From Hyphomonas sp. (GTDB taxonomy: Bacteria > Pseudomonadota > Alphaproteobacteria > Caulobacterales > Hyphomonadaceae): a DNA stretch of 64,000 nt. The notes beneath the pieces are model-generated. The model was not told the DNA's origin. It saw only the letters and a list, made by a program, of their open reading frames with translations, and did not search any database. This document shows, piece by piece, positions 27,902-35,751 of this stretch. A program made the translations under genes and the position numbers. The stretch lies in assembly GCF_022844445.1 (NCBI RefSeq), contig NZ_JALHLS010000009.1, positions 81,509-145,508 of the forward strand, written 5' to 3'. Every line of letters begins with the position of its first letter. Position 1 is the first letter of the stretch.

Positions 27902-28615
27902 CTATTGTGCTGCGGGCCTGAACGACAGGGCCTGCGTGATGACAGCGCGGACGTGGGCAGGCTTGAAGGGTTTGGGGATCAGGAAGGTTGGCTCGCCGGG
28001 TCGCCCGGTCAGCAGGCGCTCGGGGAAGGCCGTGATGAAGATCGCCGGAATGGGCAGCGAGCGGCGGATTTCAGCGACGGCTTCGGTGCCCTGAGAGCCG
28101 TCCGCAAGATGGATGTCAGCGATCAGCAGGTCTGGCTTGACCGTGAGGGCATGCAGGACGGCGTCCGCAGCGGTGGACGTCACGCCCGTAACTGTGTGGC
28201 CGAGCGCGGCGGCGATCTGGGAGAGGCTGGCGCCGATCAGCAGCTCGTCCTCGATGATGCAGATGCGGCGGCTTTCGGCAGATGCGTGGCCGCGCTCGGC
28301 ATCCTCGAGCAGGCCAGCCAGGTCTTGCGGTGCGGCGCCGAGCACGGCGGCGGCGTCGGGCAGGCTGAAACCTTCCATCGCGGTGAGCAGCAGCGCCCGC
28401 CGGGCGAGGGCGCTGCCAGTCTCGCCGCCGGGGACAAGCGCCTTGTCCAGCGCGGCAAACAGCGAGACGCGGGTAACCTGCGCGGGCGCGGCGTCCACCA
28501 GGGTTTCAAGCATGCGCTCTACCGCGCGGTCACCTTGTGCCGCATGGCCGGTAACCGCGCGCGCATAGCGTCGCAGGAAAGGCAGCTGATGTTCCAAACC
28601 GTCAGAAATATCCAA
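27902..28615 (-). CDS. PhyR-type response regulator (sigma-like domain plus receiver)
   Basis: The N-terminal ECF-sigma-like domain begins LEHQLPFLRRYARAVTG and includes LLLTAMEGFSLPDAAAVLG. The C-terminal receiver has ICIIEDELLIG, phospho-acceptor Asp in PDLLIADIHLADGS, and FLIPKPFKP with the conserved Lys. PhyR, once phosphorylated, binds the anti-sigma NepR and frees EcfG to start the general stress response. No nepR or ecfG is visible nearby. The start is uncertain: no ATG fits, and a TTG at 28615 gives the family's usual N-terminus. The frame stays open upstream to 28924 but is unlike PhyR there. Confidence 0.88.
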   Translation of the reverse strand: MDISDGLEHQLPFLRRYARAVTGHAAQGDRAVERMLETLVDAAPAQVTRVSLFAALDKALVPGGETGSALARRALLLTAMEGFSLPDAAAVLGAAPQDLAGLLEDAERGHASAESRRICIIEDELLIGASLSQIAAALGHTVTGVTSTAADAVLHALTVKPDLLIADIHLADGSQGTEAVAEIRRSLPIPAIFITAFPERLLTGRPGEPTFLIPKPFKPAHVRAVITQALSFRPAAQ

Positions 28616-28803
28616 TACCGGCCCCGGCTGTCGCGAATCGGACTGTGCACAGATTCTGAACTGCCGCAACGCCGGCGCACGGATCGCCCGTTGTTGCTGC
28701 AGGGGCGACCTGGAGAGAATCGGTTCGTATGCGGAGGGACGGGGCGAGGCCCGATTGTCTGGTGGGCCAGCCCGTGATAGCCTTAGATTGGGAGGACGCG
28801 CGA

Positions 28804-28890
28804 GTGACGAGAGCATGGCTCTTGCGCTTTGGCAGACCTGGCGGGGGCACCGGGAGTGCACCAGGCCGGGCGGGATGGCCGCGTGGCTAA
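28804..28890 (+). other. Possible 28-codon leader ORF ahead of the membrane-protein gene
   Basis: GGGAGGA at 28790-28796 is the best Shine-Dalgarno in this intergenic region and sits 7 bases before a GTG at 28804. That frame stops at 28890, overlapping the likely start (28883) of the next gene. It may be a leader peptide, or an assembly frameshift may hide the true start of the membrane protein. Evidence is limited to spacing. Confidence 0.25.
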
Positions 28891-30166
28891 ACCGCTGCAG
28901 CCGCCCGCGCCGGTCGCCCTCCATGCGCTGGCCTATGTAGCCTTGTCCCTGCAGCTGCCCCTGAACCTTGCGGATGACTGGGACATCGTCTTCTCGGGCT
29001 TGCTGTTTGCACCGCTGCTGGCAGCCTGGCTGGGTGCGCGGTTCGGGCGGCGGGGACTTGCGCCGTTGTGGATCTCAGCGCCGCTGACGGTGCCGGACTG
29101 GTCTCTCGGGTTCGGCTATACTTTCATGTTTCAGCTTGGCTTCGGCGCGGCGCTCTTTGCGCTGTGCGTGCTGGTGACGCTGGTGTTCGCCGCAAAGCGC
29201 GAGGCGGGCGGGGAGGCCGCGGCGGCGCCGGCGCCGGTATGGATGGGCGTATCCGCTGCGGTGCTGGCGGTGGCAGCGGGGTATGCCGAGGCGGGCCTGT
29301 CGCTCGCAGAGAGCCGGGTGAGCATCGGCATCGATGCGCCCTGGGCGATGGCGCTTGCCGCGTTCGGTCTGGTTGTACTGCGGCGGTGTCCGCCAGGGCT
29401 GGCGGCGGTAGCCGTCATCGTGGCAGCAGCGGTAGGATATGCGCTGAACCGCGCCGCCGATCTCTACTGGAGCATGGACGGCGGCACGTATGCGCTTGCC
29501 TGGGATGTCTCGGCGGGATGGGGGATGCGCGCGCTCGAAGCCGGGAGTTTCGGACTGGCGGCAATCCTGGCAGGAAAAATCGTGCGCAACTGGCAGGGCC
29601 TGGGCGCGGCGGGGCGGATGCTGCGCCGCGCCGCGGCGGGTCTGACCGTGCTGCTGATCCTGCCGCCTGCGCTCACGGCGGCCGAAGCGGCGCTGCAGAG
29701 GGCCGCGAGCGAACGGCCTCTGGCTGAGGCCGGGCTGACGGGAGCGGCCGGCTTTCCTGTGGCGGCGGCGGCACGCGCAATGGCGCCGCCGGTCCTGTTG
29801 CAGGGGGTGGAGCAGATCATTGTGACGGCGTCGAGGCGGCGACCTCCTTCGGCGCAGATCGCGCTCGGTCATCCGGCAGCTGGACATTTGCTGGCGGTAT
29901 TCTCGCTGGTGCTGGGCGCAGCGCTCGCGAACCGGGCGGCGTTCTGGTTACCGCAGGCGGTGCTGGGCGCAACGGTCGTGAGCGCGCTGGCGGTCGAGCG
30001 AGCGATATATGGTCCAGGATTTTTTGCCGACTATTATTTCGCCGAGGATTTCTTCGTGGAAAATGTCAGCGCCGTGCTTTGGGCGGCGTTCGCGTGCTGG
30101 ACCTTTGTATGGCTTGGGATGCGCGCGCGCTTGCGGGCGCACGAACGGGGCGCGGGGGTTACATGA
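28883..30166 (+). CDS. Polytopic membrane protein of unknown function, partner of the TIR-like gene
   Basis: The protein is about 427 residues from a GTG at 28883; the frame is open from 28829 and the start is uncertain. There are roughly ten hydrophobic segments, beginning ALHALAYVALSLQLPLNLAD and ending AFACWTFVWLGMRARL. A periplasmic-looking loop rich in Arg and Ala (about residues 275-335) separates two membrane halves, and an acidic aromatic stretch FFADYYFAEDFFVEN precedes the last TM. No family was recognised. It overlaps the TIR-like gene by four bases (ATGA), so the two proteins are made together and probably act together. Confidence 0.8.
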   Translation: MAKPLQPPAPVALHALAYVALSLQLPLNLADDWDIVFSGLLFAPLLAAWLGARFGRRGLAPLWISAPLTVPDWSLGFGYTFMFQLGFGAALFALCVLVTLVFAAKREAGGEAAAAPAPVWMGVSAAVLAVAAGYAEAGLSLAESRVSIGIDAPWAMALAAFGLVVLRRCPPGLAAVAVIVAAAVGYALNRAADLYWSMDGGTYALAWDVSAGWGMRALEAGSFGLAAILAGKIVRNWQGLGAAGRMLRRAAAGLTVLLILPPALTAAEAALQRAASERPLAEAGLTGAAGFPVAAAARAMAPPVLLQGVEQIIVTASRRRPPSAQIALGHPAAGHLLAVFSLVLGAALANRAAFWLPQAVLGATVVSALAVERAIYGPGFFADYYFAEDFFVENVSAVLWAAFACWTFVWLGMRARLRAHERGAGVT

Positions 30167-31683
30167 ACCGGGATGTGACAGCCGCTGCAGAGACGGCGCG
30201 GCGCCTGGATGTGTCGGCGACGCTGCGGGCATTCGCGGCGCCGGCGGCGATCCTGCTGGTGACCGGATCCTTCGCGCTGATGGGTTGGCAGGCGGCGAGC
30301 GATCCCTATTCGGGCGGAGACTGGATCTTGCTGATCGCGCTGCTGGGGGCAGTGTCGCTGATCGCGTCGCCGGCCTTGGCTGTGTTCGTGGACGCGCTGG
30401 CGCGCCAGGACATGCCGCGTGCCTCCGGCGCCGTAGCGTTGATCGCGGGCGGACTTCTGCACGCGGGGCTGGCGGTGGCGGTAATGATCCTCCTGCTCGT
30501 CGGGCTGGCGTCCGCGTTCGATCCGGCGGCGCTGGACGAACTCAGGTATGTCGTGGAAAGCCCGGAGTTTCCGCTACAGGTTGCCGCTCTGGCGCTATAT
30601 GCCGTATACGGATGGCTGCTGTGGCGAACGGTGCAGGTGGAGACGGCCCTGTCGGCAGCGCCGTCGCGGGCGCTGCTTCTGGGCGATTTGGGCGGGGCGG
30701 GTTTCTGGCCACGGTTCGGCTACCTTCTGGGCATTCCTGCCTCGATGTGGTCGGCGGGGGCTTTGGCGGCGCCAGCCTTCTGGTTGTTCCTGCTGGCGCG
30801 CGTCCTTGTCTATGCAGCCATTGCGCCGGTGGCGCTGGCGATCCAGGTCCTCGGCGATCCATATGACACGTCAGGGGTAAGCCTTCCCGTATTGCTGGCG
30901 ATTGCTGCGGCATTGTTCTTGAGCGGGCATCTCGTGTTCCTGGCGGCCAAGCGCCTTGCGGCGCGGCGCATCTGGAAAGAGCCGCGCTCGGCAAATGCTG
31001 GGCCAATCCTGTTCTTGCGTTCCTTCCGGGATGACCAGTTCCGTTTCGAGAAATCCTGGCGCGATCCGGTGGGACGCTGGCTGGAGCTCTGGTCGTTCCG
31101 GCGCAATGCCGACGAGATGCTGGTTGATGAATTCGCCTGGTATGGGCCCGTCATCGCGCTGGGCCAGCCGGGCGAGTCGCATACGCCGTTCGGGGCGGAC
31201 CGGCGTTATGTGGACCATGACACATGGCAGGCAGTGGTGGAGGATGCCGCCGCTCGGGCACACACCGTGGTGGTCGGCGCGGGCGAGACGCCCGGGTTGG
31301 TGTGGGAATATGAGTTGATCGCGCGCCGCGGCTTTTTCGGCAAAACGATCTACCTGTTTCCGCCGCACGCGGCATCTCATCCCGCGTCGGTGCGCGCGGT
31401 GGAGCTGTTCAACAAGGCCTACCCGGATCACCCGATCACGGCGCCGGCGCAAGGCGTGCTGGTGGCGGCCCTGATTGAGGGGACGGCGGTGCATACGATG
31501 ACCGCGCGCCGGCCGACGGCGCAGGCCTATCTCGTGGCGCTGCGGCGCGTTTTGCAGGCACGCGAAACCGTCCTTGGACGGACGGTTGGCGACCGGCCTA
31601 TGCCGGTCGGGGTAATCGTAGCGGTGGCGGCCGGCGTGCTGGCAGGCATCGTGCTGGGCGTTGCGCTGTCGGAGTTTGGCTGA
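30163..31683 (+). CDS. Membrane-anchored protein with a TIR-like cytoplasmic domain
   Basis: The protein is 506 residues from the ATG at 30163, inside the stop of the previous gene. About six TM segments fill residues 1-265. A soluble domain (about 280-460) begins GPILFLRSFRDDQFRFE, recalling TIR box 1, and continues with GPVIALGQPGE, RRYVDHDTWQAVVEDAA and GLVWEYELIARRGFFGKT, where a Glu sits about where TIR NAD-hydrolases keep their catalytic Glu. A last TM (VGVIVAVAAGVLAGIVLGVAL) ends the protein. The family is common but uncharacterised as far as I know. TIR-like enzymology is inference from motif spacing. Confidence 0.75.
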   Translation: MNRDVTAAAETARRLDVSATLRAFAAPAAILLVTGSFALMGWQAASDPYSGGDWILLIALLGAVSLIASPALAVFVDALARQDMPRASGAVALIAGGLLHAGLAVAVMILLLVGLASAFDPAALDELRYVVESPEFPLQVAALALYAVYGWLLWRTVQVETALSAAPSRALLLGDLGGAGFWPRFGYLLGIPASMWSAGALAAPAFWLFLLARVLVYAAIAPVALAIQVLGDPYDTSGVSLPVLLAIAAALFLSGHLVFLAAKRLAARRIWKEPRSANAGPILFLRSFRDDQFRFEKSWRDPVGRWLELWSFRRNADEMLVDEFAWYGPVIALGQPGESHTPFGADRRYVDHDTWQAVVEDAAARAHTVVVGAGETPGLVWEYELIARRGFFGKTIYLFPPHAASHPASVRAVELFNKAYPDHPITAPAQGVLVAALIEGTAVHTMTARRPTAQAYLVALRRVLQARETVLGRTVGDRPMPVGVIVAVAAGVLAGIVLGVALSEFG

Positions 31684-31692
31684 GCGCCGGTG

Positions 31693-32334
31693 TCAGACCC
31701 TGTCAGGTTGCGGCGTAAGGCGCAGGTAGGATTTCAGCGCCTTGTAGCCTTTCGGGAAGAGGCGCTTGATTTCCTCGGGGTCCTGCAGGGAAGGAACGAT
31801 GATGACATCCTCGCCGTCCTGCCAATTAACGGGCGTGGCGACGCGGTAGCCGTCGGTGAGCTGCAGCGAGTCGAGCAGGCGAAGCACTTCGTCGAAATTG
31901 CGGCCCGTGCTCGGCGGGTAGACGATCGAGGCCCGGATCTTCTTGTTCGGATCGATGACGTAGACGGCCCGCACGGTCAGCTTCGGATCGGCGTTCGGGT
32001 GGATCATGTTGTAGAGGGTCGCAACCTTTCGGCCGGTATCGGCGATGATCGGGAAGTTTACGGCGGCGCCCTGTGTTTCGGCAATGTCTTCGCTCCAGGC
32101 GCGGTGGTGTTCCAGCGTATCGACGGAGACGACCAGGGCCTTGACGCCGCGCTTTTCGAACTCACCTTTCAGCTTTGCCGTGTAGCCGAGTTCGGTGGTG
32201 CAGACGGGGGTGAAATCCGCGGGGTGGGAGAAGAAGATGACCCAGTCCTTGCCGGCCCAGTCGTGGAACCGGATCCGGCCTTCGGTGGTCTCCGCTTCGA
32301 AGTCCGGAGCGGTGTCGCCGATCAAAAGGCTCAT
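31693..32334 (-). CDS. Peroxiredoxin, Prx6 (1-Cys) type
   Basis: This 213-residue protein of the AhpC/TSA superfamily reduces H2O2 and organic peroxides in the cytosol. The peroxidatic Cys is Cys45 in PADFTPVCTTELG, and the Arg and Thr partners are in place. The C-terminal half (ADPKLTVRAVYVIDPNKKIR and YPPSTGRNFDEVLRLLDSLQ) is typical of Prx6, which lacks a fixed resolving Cys. It converges with the TIR-like gene with 9 bases between the stops. Regulation is not visible. Confidence 0.95.
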   Translation of the reverse strand: MSLLIGDTAPDFEAETTEGRIRFHDWAGKDWVIFFSHPADFTPVCTTELGYTAKLKGEFEKRGVKALVVSVDTLEHHRAWSEDIAETQGAAVNFPIIADTGRKVATLYNMIHPNADPKLTVRAVYVIDPNKKIRASIVYPPSTGRNFDEVLRLLDSLQLTDGYRVATPVNWQDGEDVIIVPSLQDPEEIKRLFPKGYKALKSYLRLTPQPDRV

Positions 32335-32453
32335 TCGCGGATCCTGTCTCTTGATTTATGGGGCGAAACTAGTGCCTAACGTGGCCCGAACAACCACAGC
32401 TGCCTGAAGCTGCCGATGAGAAATCCTCAATGCCGCCGGGGACGGGTGCGCCG

Positions 32454-32981
32454 ATGAAACGCCTGATCCTGATGCGCCACGCCAAGACCGAGCCCTGGTC
32501 GGAGGGGATCGACGATTTCGGCCGCGCGCTGACGCCGCAAGGTCACCTGGATGCCGAGCGCATGGCGCAGGAACTGGTCAGCCTTGGCTGGAGCCCCGAA
32601 CGCATCCTTGTGTCGAGCGCCCGGCGGGCACGGGAGACCTGTTCGGAGGTTGCCGCCGTGGTGACCGGCGAGAAGGTGCGCCCGATGGAGTCGCTCTACC
32701 TGACCGGCGTGCGCGGGCTGACCGAGGCGGTGGCGCACAATGACGCGGCGGAAACACTGATGGTGATCGGCCACAATCCGGGCCTTCACGACTTTGCTCT
32801 CGCCATCATGCGCGAGGGCGGCGCTGTGGACCATCAGGCCTCGCAGCGCCTCGGCGAGAAGTTCCCGACCAGCTGCGCGGCACTGTTCGAGGCCGATGAG
32901 GCAGGACCTTTCGTTCCGGCGCACTTCCGCCTGATCCGCGTGCTGCGAGCCAAGGACTTCCGCGACGGCGACGCGGACTGA
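32454..32981 (+). CDS. Histidine phosphatase, SixA-like
   Basis: The protein is 175 residues from the ATG at 32454; an ATG 24 bases upstream adds only MPPGTGAP. The phosphohistidine motif is MRHAKTE at the N-terminus, with ERILVSSARRARETCSEV and VIGHNPGLHDFALAI completing the histidine-phosphatase active site. SixA proteins dephosphorylate histidine phosphotransfer proteins such as ArcB or NPr. It is cytosolic, and the partner is unknown. It is divergent from the peroxiredoxin gene. Confidence 0.93.
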   Translation: MKRLILMRHAKTEPWSEGIDDFGRALTPQGHLDAERMAQELVSLGWSPERILVSSARRARETCSEVAAVVTGEKVRPMESLYLTGVRGLTEAVAHNDAAETLMVIGHNPGLHDFALAIMREGGAVDHQASQRLGEKFPTSCAALFEADEAGPFVPAHFRLIRVLRAKDFRDGDAD

Positions 32982-32994
32982 TCGCATCTCCCTC

Positions 32995-33033
32995 AAAAAA
33001 AAACCGCCTCCGTCCTGGCGGGGACGAAGGCGG
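32995..33033 (-). terminator. Strong rho-independent terminator after the UrcA-family gene
   Basis: A 12-bp stem with one mismatch (33004-33015 with 33022-33033) and a 6-base loop is followed on the minus strand by nine T (A run at 32995-33003). It terminates the 33105-33425 gene and also separates it from the convergent sixA-like gene. Confidence 0.9.
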
Positions 33034-33104
33034 GAGTAACGCCTGTCGCGGCTTGGCGCGTGTGAGAGGGCTTTGTGCCGCGACAATGCGGGTCGCGTTA
33101 AGGA

Positions 33105-33425
33105 TTAGCCTTTGGCGGCCTTGTGGGCGGCGGTCAGGTTGGCGTTGTCGATGTCGCGGACCGCTGCGGCCAGGGTCCGCTCGGTGCAGGCCGAGACCTG
33201 AATTTCGCGGCCGAAGCTGAGCCGGCTGCCAGTGACGGAATGCTCGGCAGAGCAGCGCTCGGCAACCTGGTCACGGATCTTCGCGTATTCGGCCGAGGCG
33301 CCTTCAGCGGTGGCGAGATTGGCGCGGGAGAATTTGACATCCATCTTGAAGTCGCCGGTGGCGGCAAAGGCGGGTGCGGCGAGGGTGGAGACGGCGAGGG
33401 CGGCGGCGAGGAGGGTGCGTTTCAT
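33105..33425 (-). CDS. UrcA-family protein
   Basis: This 106-residue protein has a Sec signal peptide (MKRTLLAAALAVSTLAAPAFA) and a mature domain with the UrcA layout: KFSRANLATAEGASAEYAKI, a Cys in AERCSAEH, a second Cys in QVSACTERTLAAAVRDI, and NANLTAAHKA at the end. The two Cys probably form a disulfide in the periplasm. The family is abundant in Caulobacterales and sphingomonads. Its function is unknown. It ends in a strong terminator and is monocistronic. Confidence 0.9.
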   Translation of the reverse strand: MKRTLLAAALAVSTLAAPAFAATGDFKMDVKFSRANLATAEGASAEYAKIRDQVAERCSAEHSVTGSRLSFGREIQVSACTERTLAAAVRDIDNANLTAAHKAAKG

Positions 33426-33476
33426 CTGGGCGTTTCCTTGTGGTTGATTTTGACTGTTCCTGGGGGAGAGGGGGAA

Positions 33477-33508
33477 GCACCGCCGGCTCAGGGGCGGTCC
33501 GGCGGTGC
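33477..33508 (-). terminator. Hairpin after the small Arg-rich ORF, terminator-like
   Basis: A perfect 10-bp stem (33477-33486 with 33499-33508) encloses a 12-base loop, 11 bases past the stop of the 33519-33704 ORF. No T run follows, so it may stabilise the mRNA end or act with Rho rather than terminate on its own. Confidence 0.4.
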
Positions 33509-33518
33509 CTCCAGTCCG

Positions 33519-33704
33519 CTAGGCGCGAAGCGCGAAGCGGTTTTGACGGCGGCGGCGGCGGGCCAGGATATCAATCCGTTCGGCCGCGACCGTGTCATTT
33601 GCTGCCTTGATCCGGAGGGGAGTCGTTCCGGCGGGGCGGGCAAGCGCCGCGACAGGCTCGAGAACTTCGCTGCCGATGTCGCTGAAACGGGCGCGGGGGG
33701 ACAT
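33519..33704 (-). CDS. Small Arg-rich protein, 61 residues, unknown
   Basis: The ATG at 33704 follows AAGGAG with about 8 bases of spacing, a very good ribosome site. The product begins MSPRARFSDIGSEVLEP and ends in a strongly basic tail (ILARRRRRQNRFALRA), so it may bind nucleic acid or membranes. No family was recognised. It has an AT-rich promoter region upstream (33780-33880) and a hairpin downstream. These features support a gene, but the length and lack of recognised homologues keep confidence moderate. Confidence 0.5.
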   Translation of the reverse strand: MSPRARFSDIGSEVLEPVAALARPAGTTPLRIKAANDTVAAERIDILARRRRRQNRFALRA

Positions 33705-33803
33705 GATCAATACTCCTTGTTGCTGGTTTTTCTGGTTCGTTTTGTCCTTGGCGGGCTCATCCCGCTGCCGACACCCTGAAGATAGGTCAGGACTTATCGT
33801 TTT

Positions 33804-33823
33804 TCAATATTAAATTATCGAAA
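33804..33823. promoter_or_regulatory. AT-rich promoter with a 20-base motif shared with the RND operon promoter
   Basis: TCAATATTAAATTATCGAAA here matches TCAATATGAAATTATCGAAA at 62083-62102 at 19 of 20 positions. Both lie in short AT-rich stretches within GC-rich DNA, upstream of minus-strand genes. More TTATCG and TCAATAT copies occur nearby (33794-33799, 33904-33909, 33914-33920). This looks like a binding site for a shared regulator. Confidence 0.5.
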
Positions 33824-33926
33824 AAAAATAATTATCAATGAAATCAAGGACATAAATTCATCGAATAACGATATACGCGCCCCTTTCAGGGCAGCATCAA
33901 TCCTTATCGACGGTCAATATGGGTGG

Positions 33927-34085
33927 TTAGCGGGACGCGCGGCAGCGGTCCGAGCAGAATCGTACCTCGTCCCAGACGCGTTCCCATTTCTTGCGCCAGG
34001 AGAACGGCCGGCCACAGGCGGCGCAGGTCTTCACCGGCAGGTCCCGCTTGGCCACGGCTTTGCCGGCGCCGGCCTTACGAGGCAT
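33927..34085 (-). CDS. DUF2256 zinc-ribbon protein, photolyase-associated
   Basis: This 52-residue protein starts [20 protein letters not shown] and has a [18 protein letters not shown] core followed by RFCSDRCR. The two Cys pairs should bind one zinc ion. This matches DUF2256, a tiny family usually encoded beside cryptochrome/photolyase genes. Its ATG at 34085 overlaps the photolyase end by 11 bases on the same strand, which fits that association and suggests coupled translation. The function is unknown. Confidence 0.88.
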   Translation of the reverse strand: MPRKAGAGKAVAKRDLPVKTCAACGRPFSWRKKWERVWDEVRFCSDRCRASR

Positions 34086-35652
34086 GCGTCAGGTCGAGGC
34101 TGAGCTGGGCGGTCGGGGCGGCCTTGCGCTCGGTCCGGCGGGTCGCCGCGCGGCGGCGCTGGCTGGTGGGGGCGAGACCGGCGCGCCGGCTGCCATGCCG
34201 GGACTGGATGTCGTCTGCCGCATGGGCGTGGCCGGGCGAGCGGCGCACCGCGGCGATACGGGTGCGGGCCTGGTCGGCAGCGGCCATGTGATCCACCATG
34301 CGCATGGGATAGGTCTGGCCCAATACGATGCCGGCGGCCGAAAGGATTTCGGGCGCAGCCTCCCACGGCGCGTGGAGGAAGACGCCAGGCAGCTGCGCAA
34401 GTTCGGGCACCCAGCGCCGGATGAAGACGCCGTCTGGGTCCTGGTCGCGGGACTGTTTGACCGGATTGTAGATGCGCGGCGTGTTGGTGCCGGTGGTCGC
34501 CGACTGCATCTGGGCCTGCGCGTAGTGGATCCCGGGCTCGAAATCCGTGAAGCGCGCAGCGAGCCGTTCGGCGGGGACCTTCCAGTCCAGCCAAAGGTGA
34601 TGCGCAGCAAAGCCCATCGCCATGGCCCGCATGCGGAAATTGAGCCAGCCGGTCGCCTTCAGCGAGCGCATGCAGGCATCCAGGAAAGGAAACCCGGTGC
34701 GCCCCTCTAGCCAGGCTTCAAGGCGCGGATCGTTCGCCTCGGGGCGCGGGCGCAGGCCATCATAGGCGGGATGCAGGTTGCGGCTTTCGAGTGAGGTCTG
34801 GTCTTCCAGCTTCTGGATGAAGTGGCAGTGCCAATGAAGGCGGGAGATGAAGCTGTCGATCGAGGCGGCGAAAAGTTCGTCGCGTTGGCCCGCATGCAGG
34901 TCGCGGGCGCGGCGGGCGGCCTGCCAGGCTTCGCGCAGTGAGATAGTGCCGAAAGCAAGATGCGGCGAGAGGCGCGAGCAGGCCTCGGTGCCGGTGAGCG
35001 GGCTCGACATGTCGGCGCGGTAGGTGCGCCCGCGCTCTTCCAGAAAGGAGCGCAGGCATTCGACCCCGGCGGTGCGCCCGCCCGGCTGGCGGGCCGGGCA
35101 GTCGTCTGCGCCGAGGCCGAAATCTTCGGCGATGGGCCAGTGGGAGGCGGGCAGGGCCGGCGCACGGATCGCGTCCGGCGCCTTCGCACGCGGCTCGGCC
35201 ATGCGCTGCTCCCAGCGGGCGGCCCAGCCATCGCGCGACTTGAGGCCGCGCACGACGCCGTGCTGCGCCTGCTCGCGCACGGACACACCGGCATTGCGCG
35301 CCCAGCGGCGGACCTGGCGGTCGCGGTCGAAGGTCCATTGCAGGCCGGTTTCTTCATGCGCGTGAATCGCCTCGAGACCATACTCGCGGTGCAGGGCGGA
35401 GAAGACATCGACTGCATGGCCGGTGCGCACGACAAGGCGGCTGCCGCGCGCCTCAAGCGCGGCGTCCAGCTCGCGCAGGGAGTCGATCACGAAATCAAAC
35501 TGGCGGCGGGAATGCTCCGGCTGGGCCCAGTAGCCCGGCTCGAAAATGTAGAGCGGCACAACCGGCGCGCCGCTGGCCACCGCAGCCAGCAGCGCGGTGT
35601 GATCATGGACCCGGAGGTCCCGTTTGAACCAGACGACATGAACACCAGACAT
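34075..35652 (-). CDS. Cryptochrome/deoxyribodipyrimidine photolyase family protein
   Basis: The protein is 525 residues from the ATG at 35652; the frame upstream overlaps the divergent gene and is not coding. The N-terminal antenna domain starts [19 protein letters not shown]. The FAD domain has [58 protein letters not shown] (split here by the expected loop) and [17 protein letters not shown]. It would repair UV-made pyrimidine dimers or act as a photoreceptor. A basic, low-complexity tail of about 65 residues (rich in Arg and Ala) follows the core, as in cryptochromes. A DUF2256 gene overlaps its end. Confidence 0.94.
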   Translation of the reverse strand: MSGVHVVWFKRDLRVHDHTALLAAVASGAPVVPLYIFEPGYWAQPEHSRRQFDFVIDSLRELDAALEARGSRLVVRTGHAVDVFSALHREYGLEAIHAHEETGLQWTFDRDRQVRRWARNAGVSVREQAQHGVVRGLKSRDGWAARWEQRMAEPRAKAPDAIRAPALPASHWPIAEDFGLGADDCPARQPGGRTAGVECLRSFLEERGRTYRADMSSPLTGTEACSRLSPHLAFGTISLREAWQAARRARDLHAGQRDELFAASIDSFISRLHWHCHFIQKLEDQTSLESRNLHPAYDGLRPRPEANDPRLEAWLEGRTGFPFLDACMRSLKATGWLNFRMRAMAMGFAAHHLWLDWKVPAERLAARFTDFEPGIHYAQAQMQSATTGTNTPRIYNPVKQSRDQDPDGVFIRRWVPELAQLPGVFLHAPWEAAPEILSAAGIVLGQTYPMRMVDHMAAADQARTRIAAVRRSPGHAHAADDIQSRHGSRRAGLAPTSQRRRAATRRTERKAAPTAQLSLDLTHAS

Positions 35653-35751
35653 GGAACAAACATAGAACAAAGCCGGTGGGTGATCAAGGGGCCGGTCGCT
35701 GGACCTTCGGACGGGCCGGGCTAAGTGGCGAAACAGGAACAGGAGGCGCCC

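Noticed and set aside
28620..28803. EcfG-type promoter (GGAAC-N16/17-cGTT) ahead of the PhyR gene
   Set aside because: I found no GGAAC with a partner element at suitable spacing on the minus strand here.
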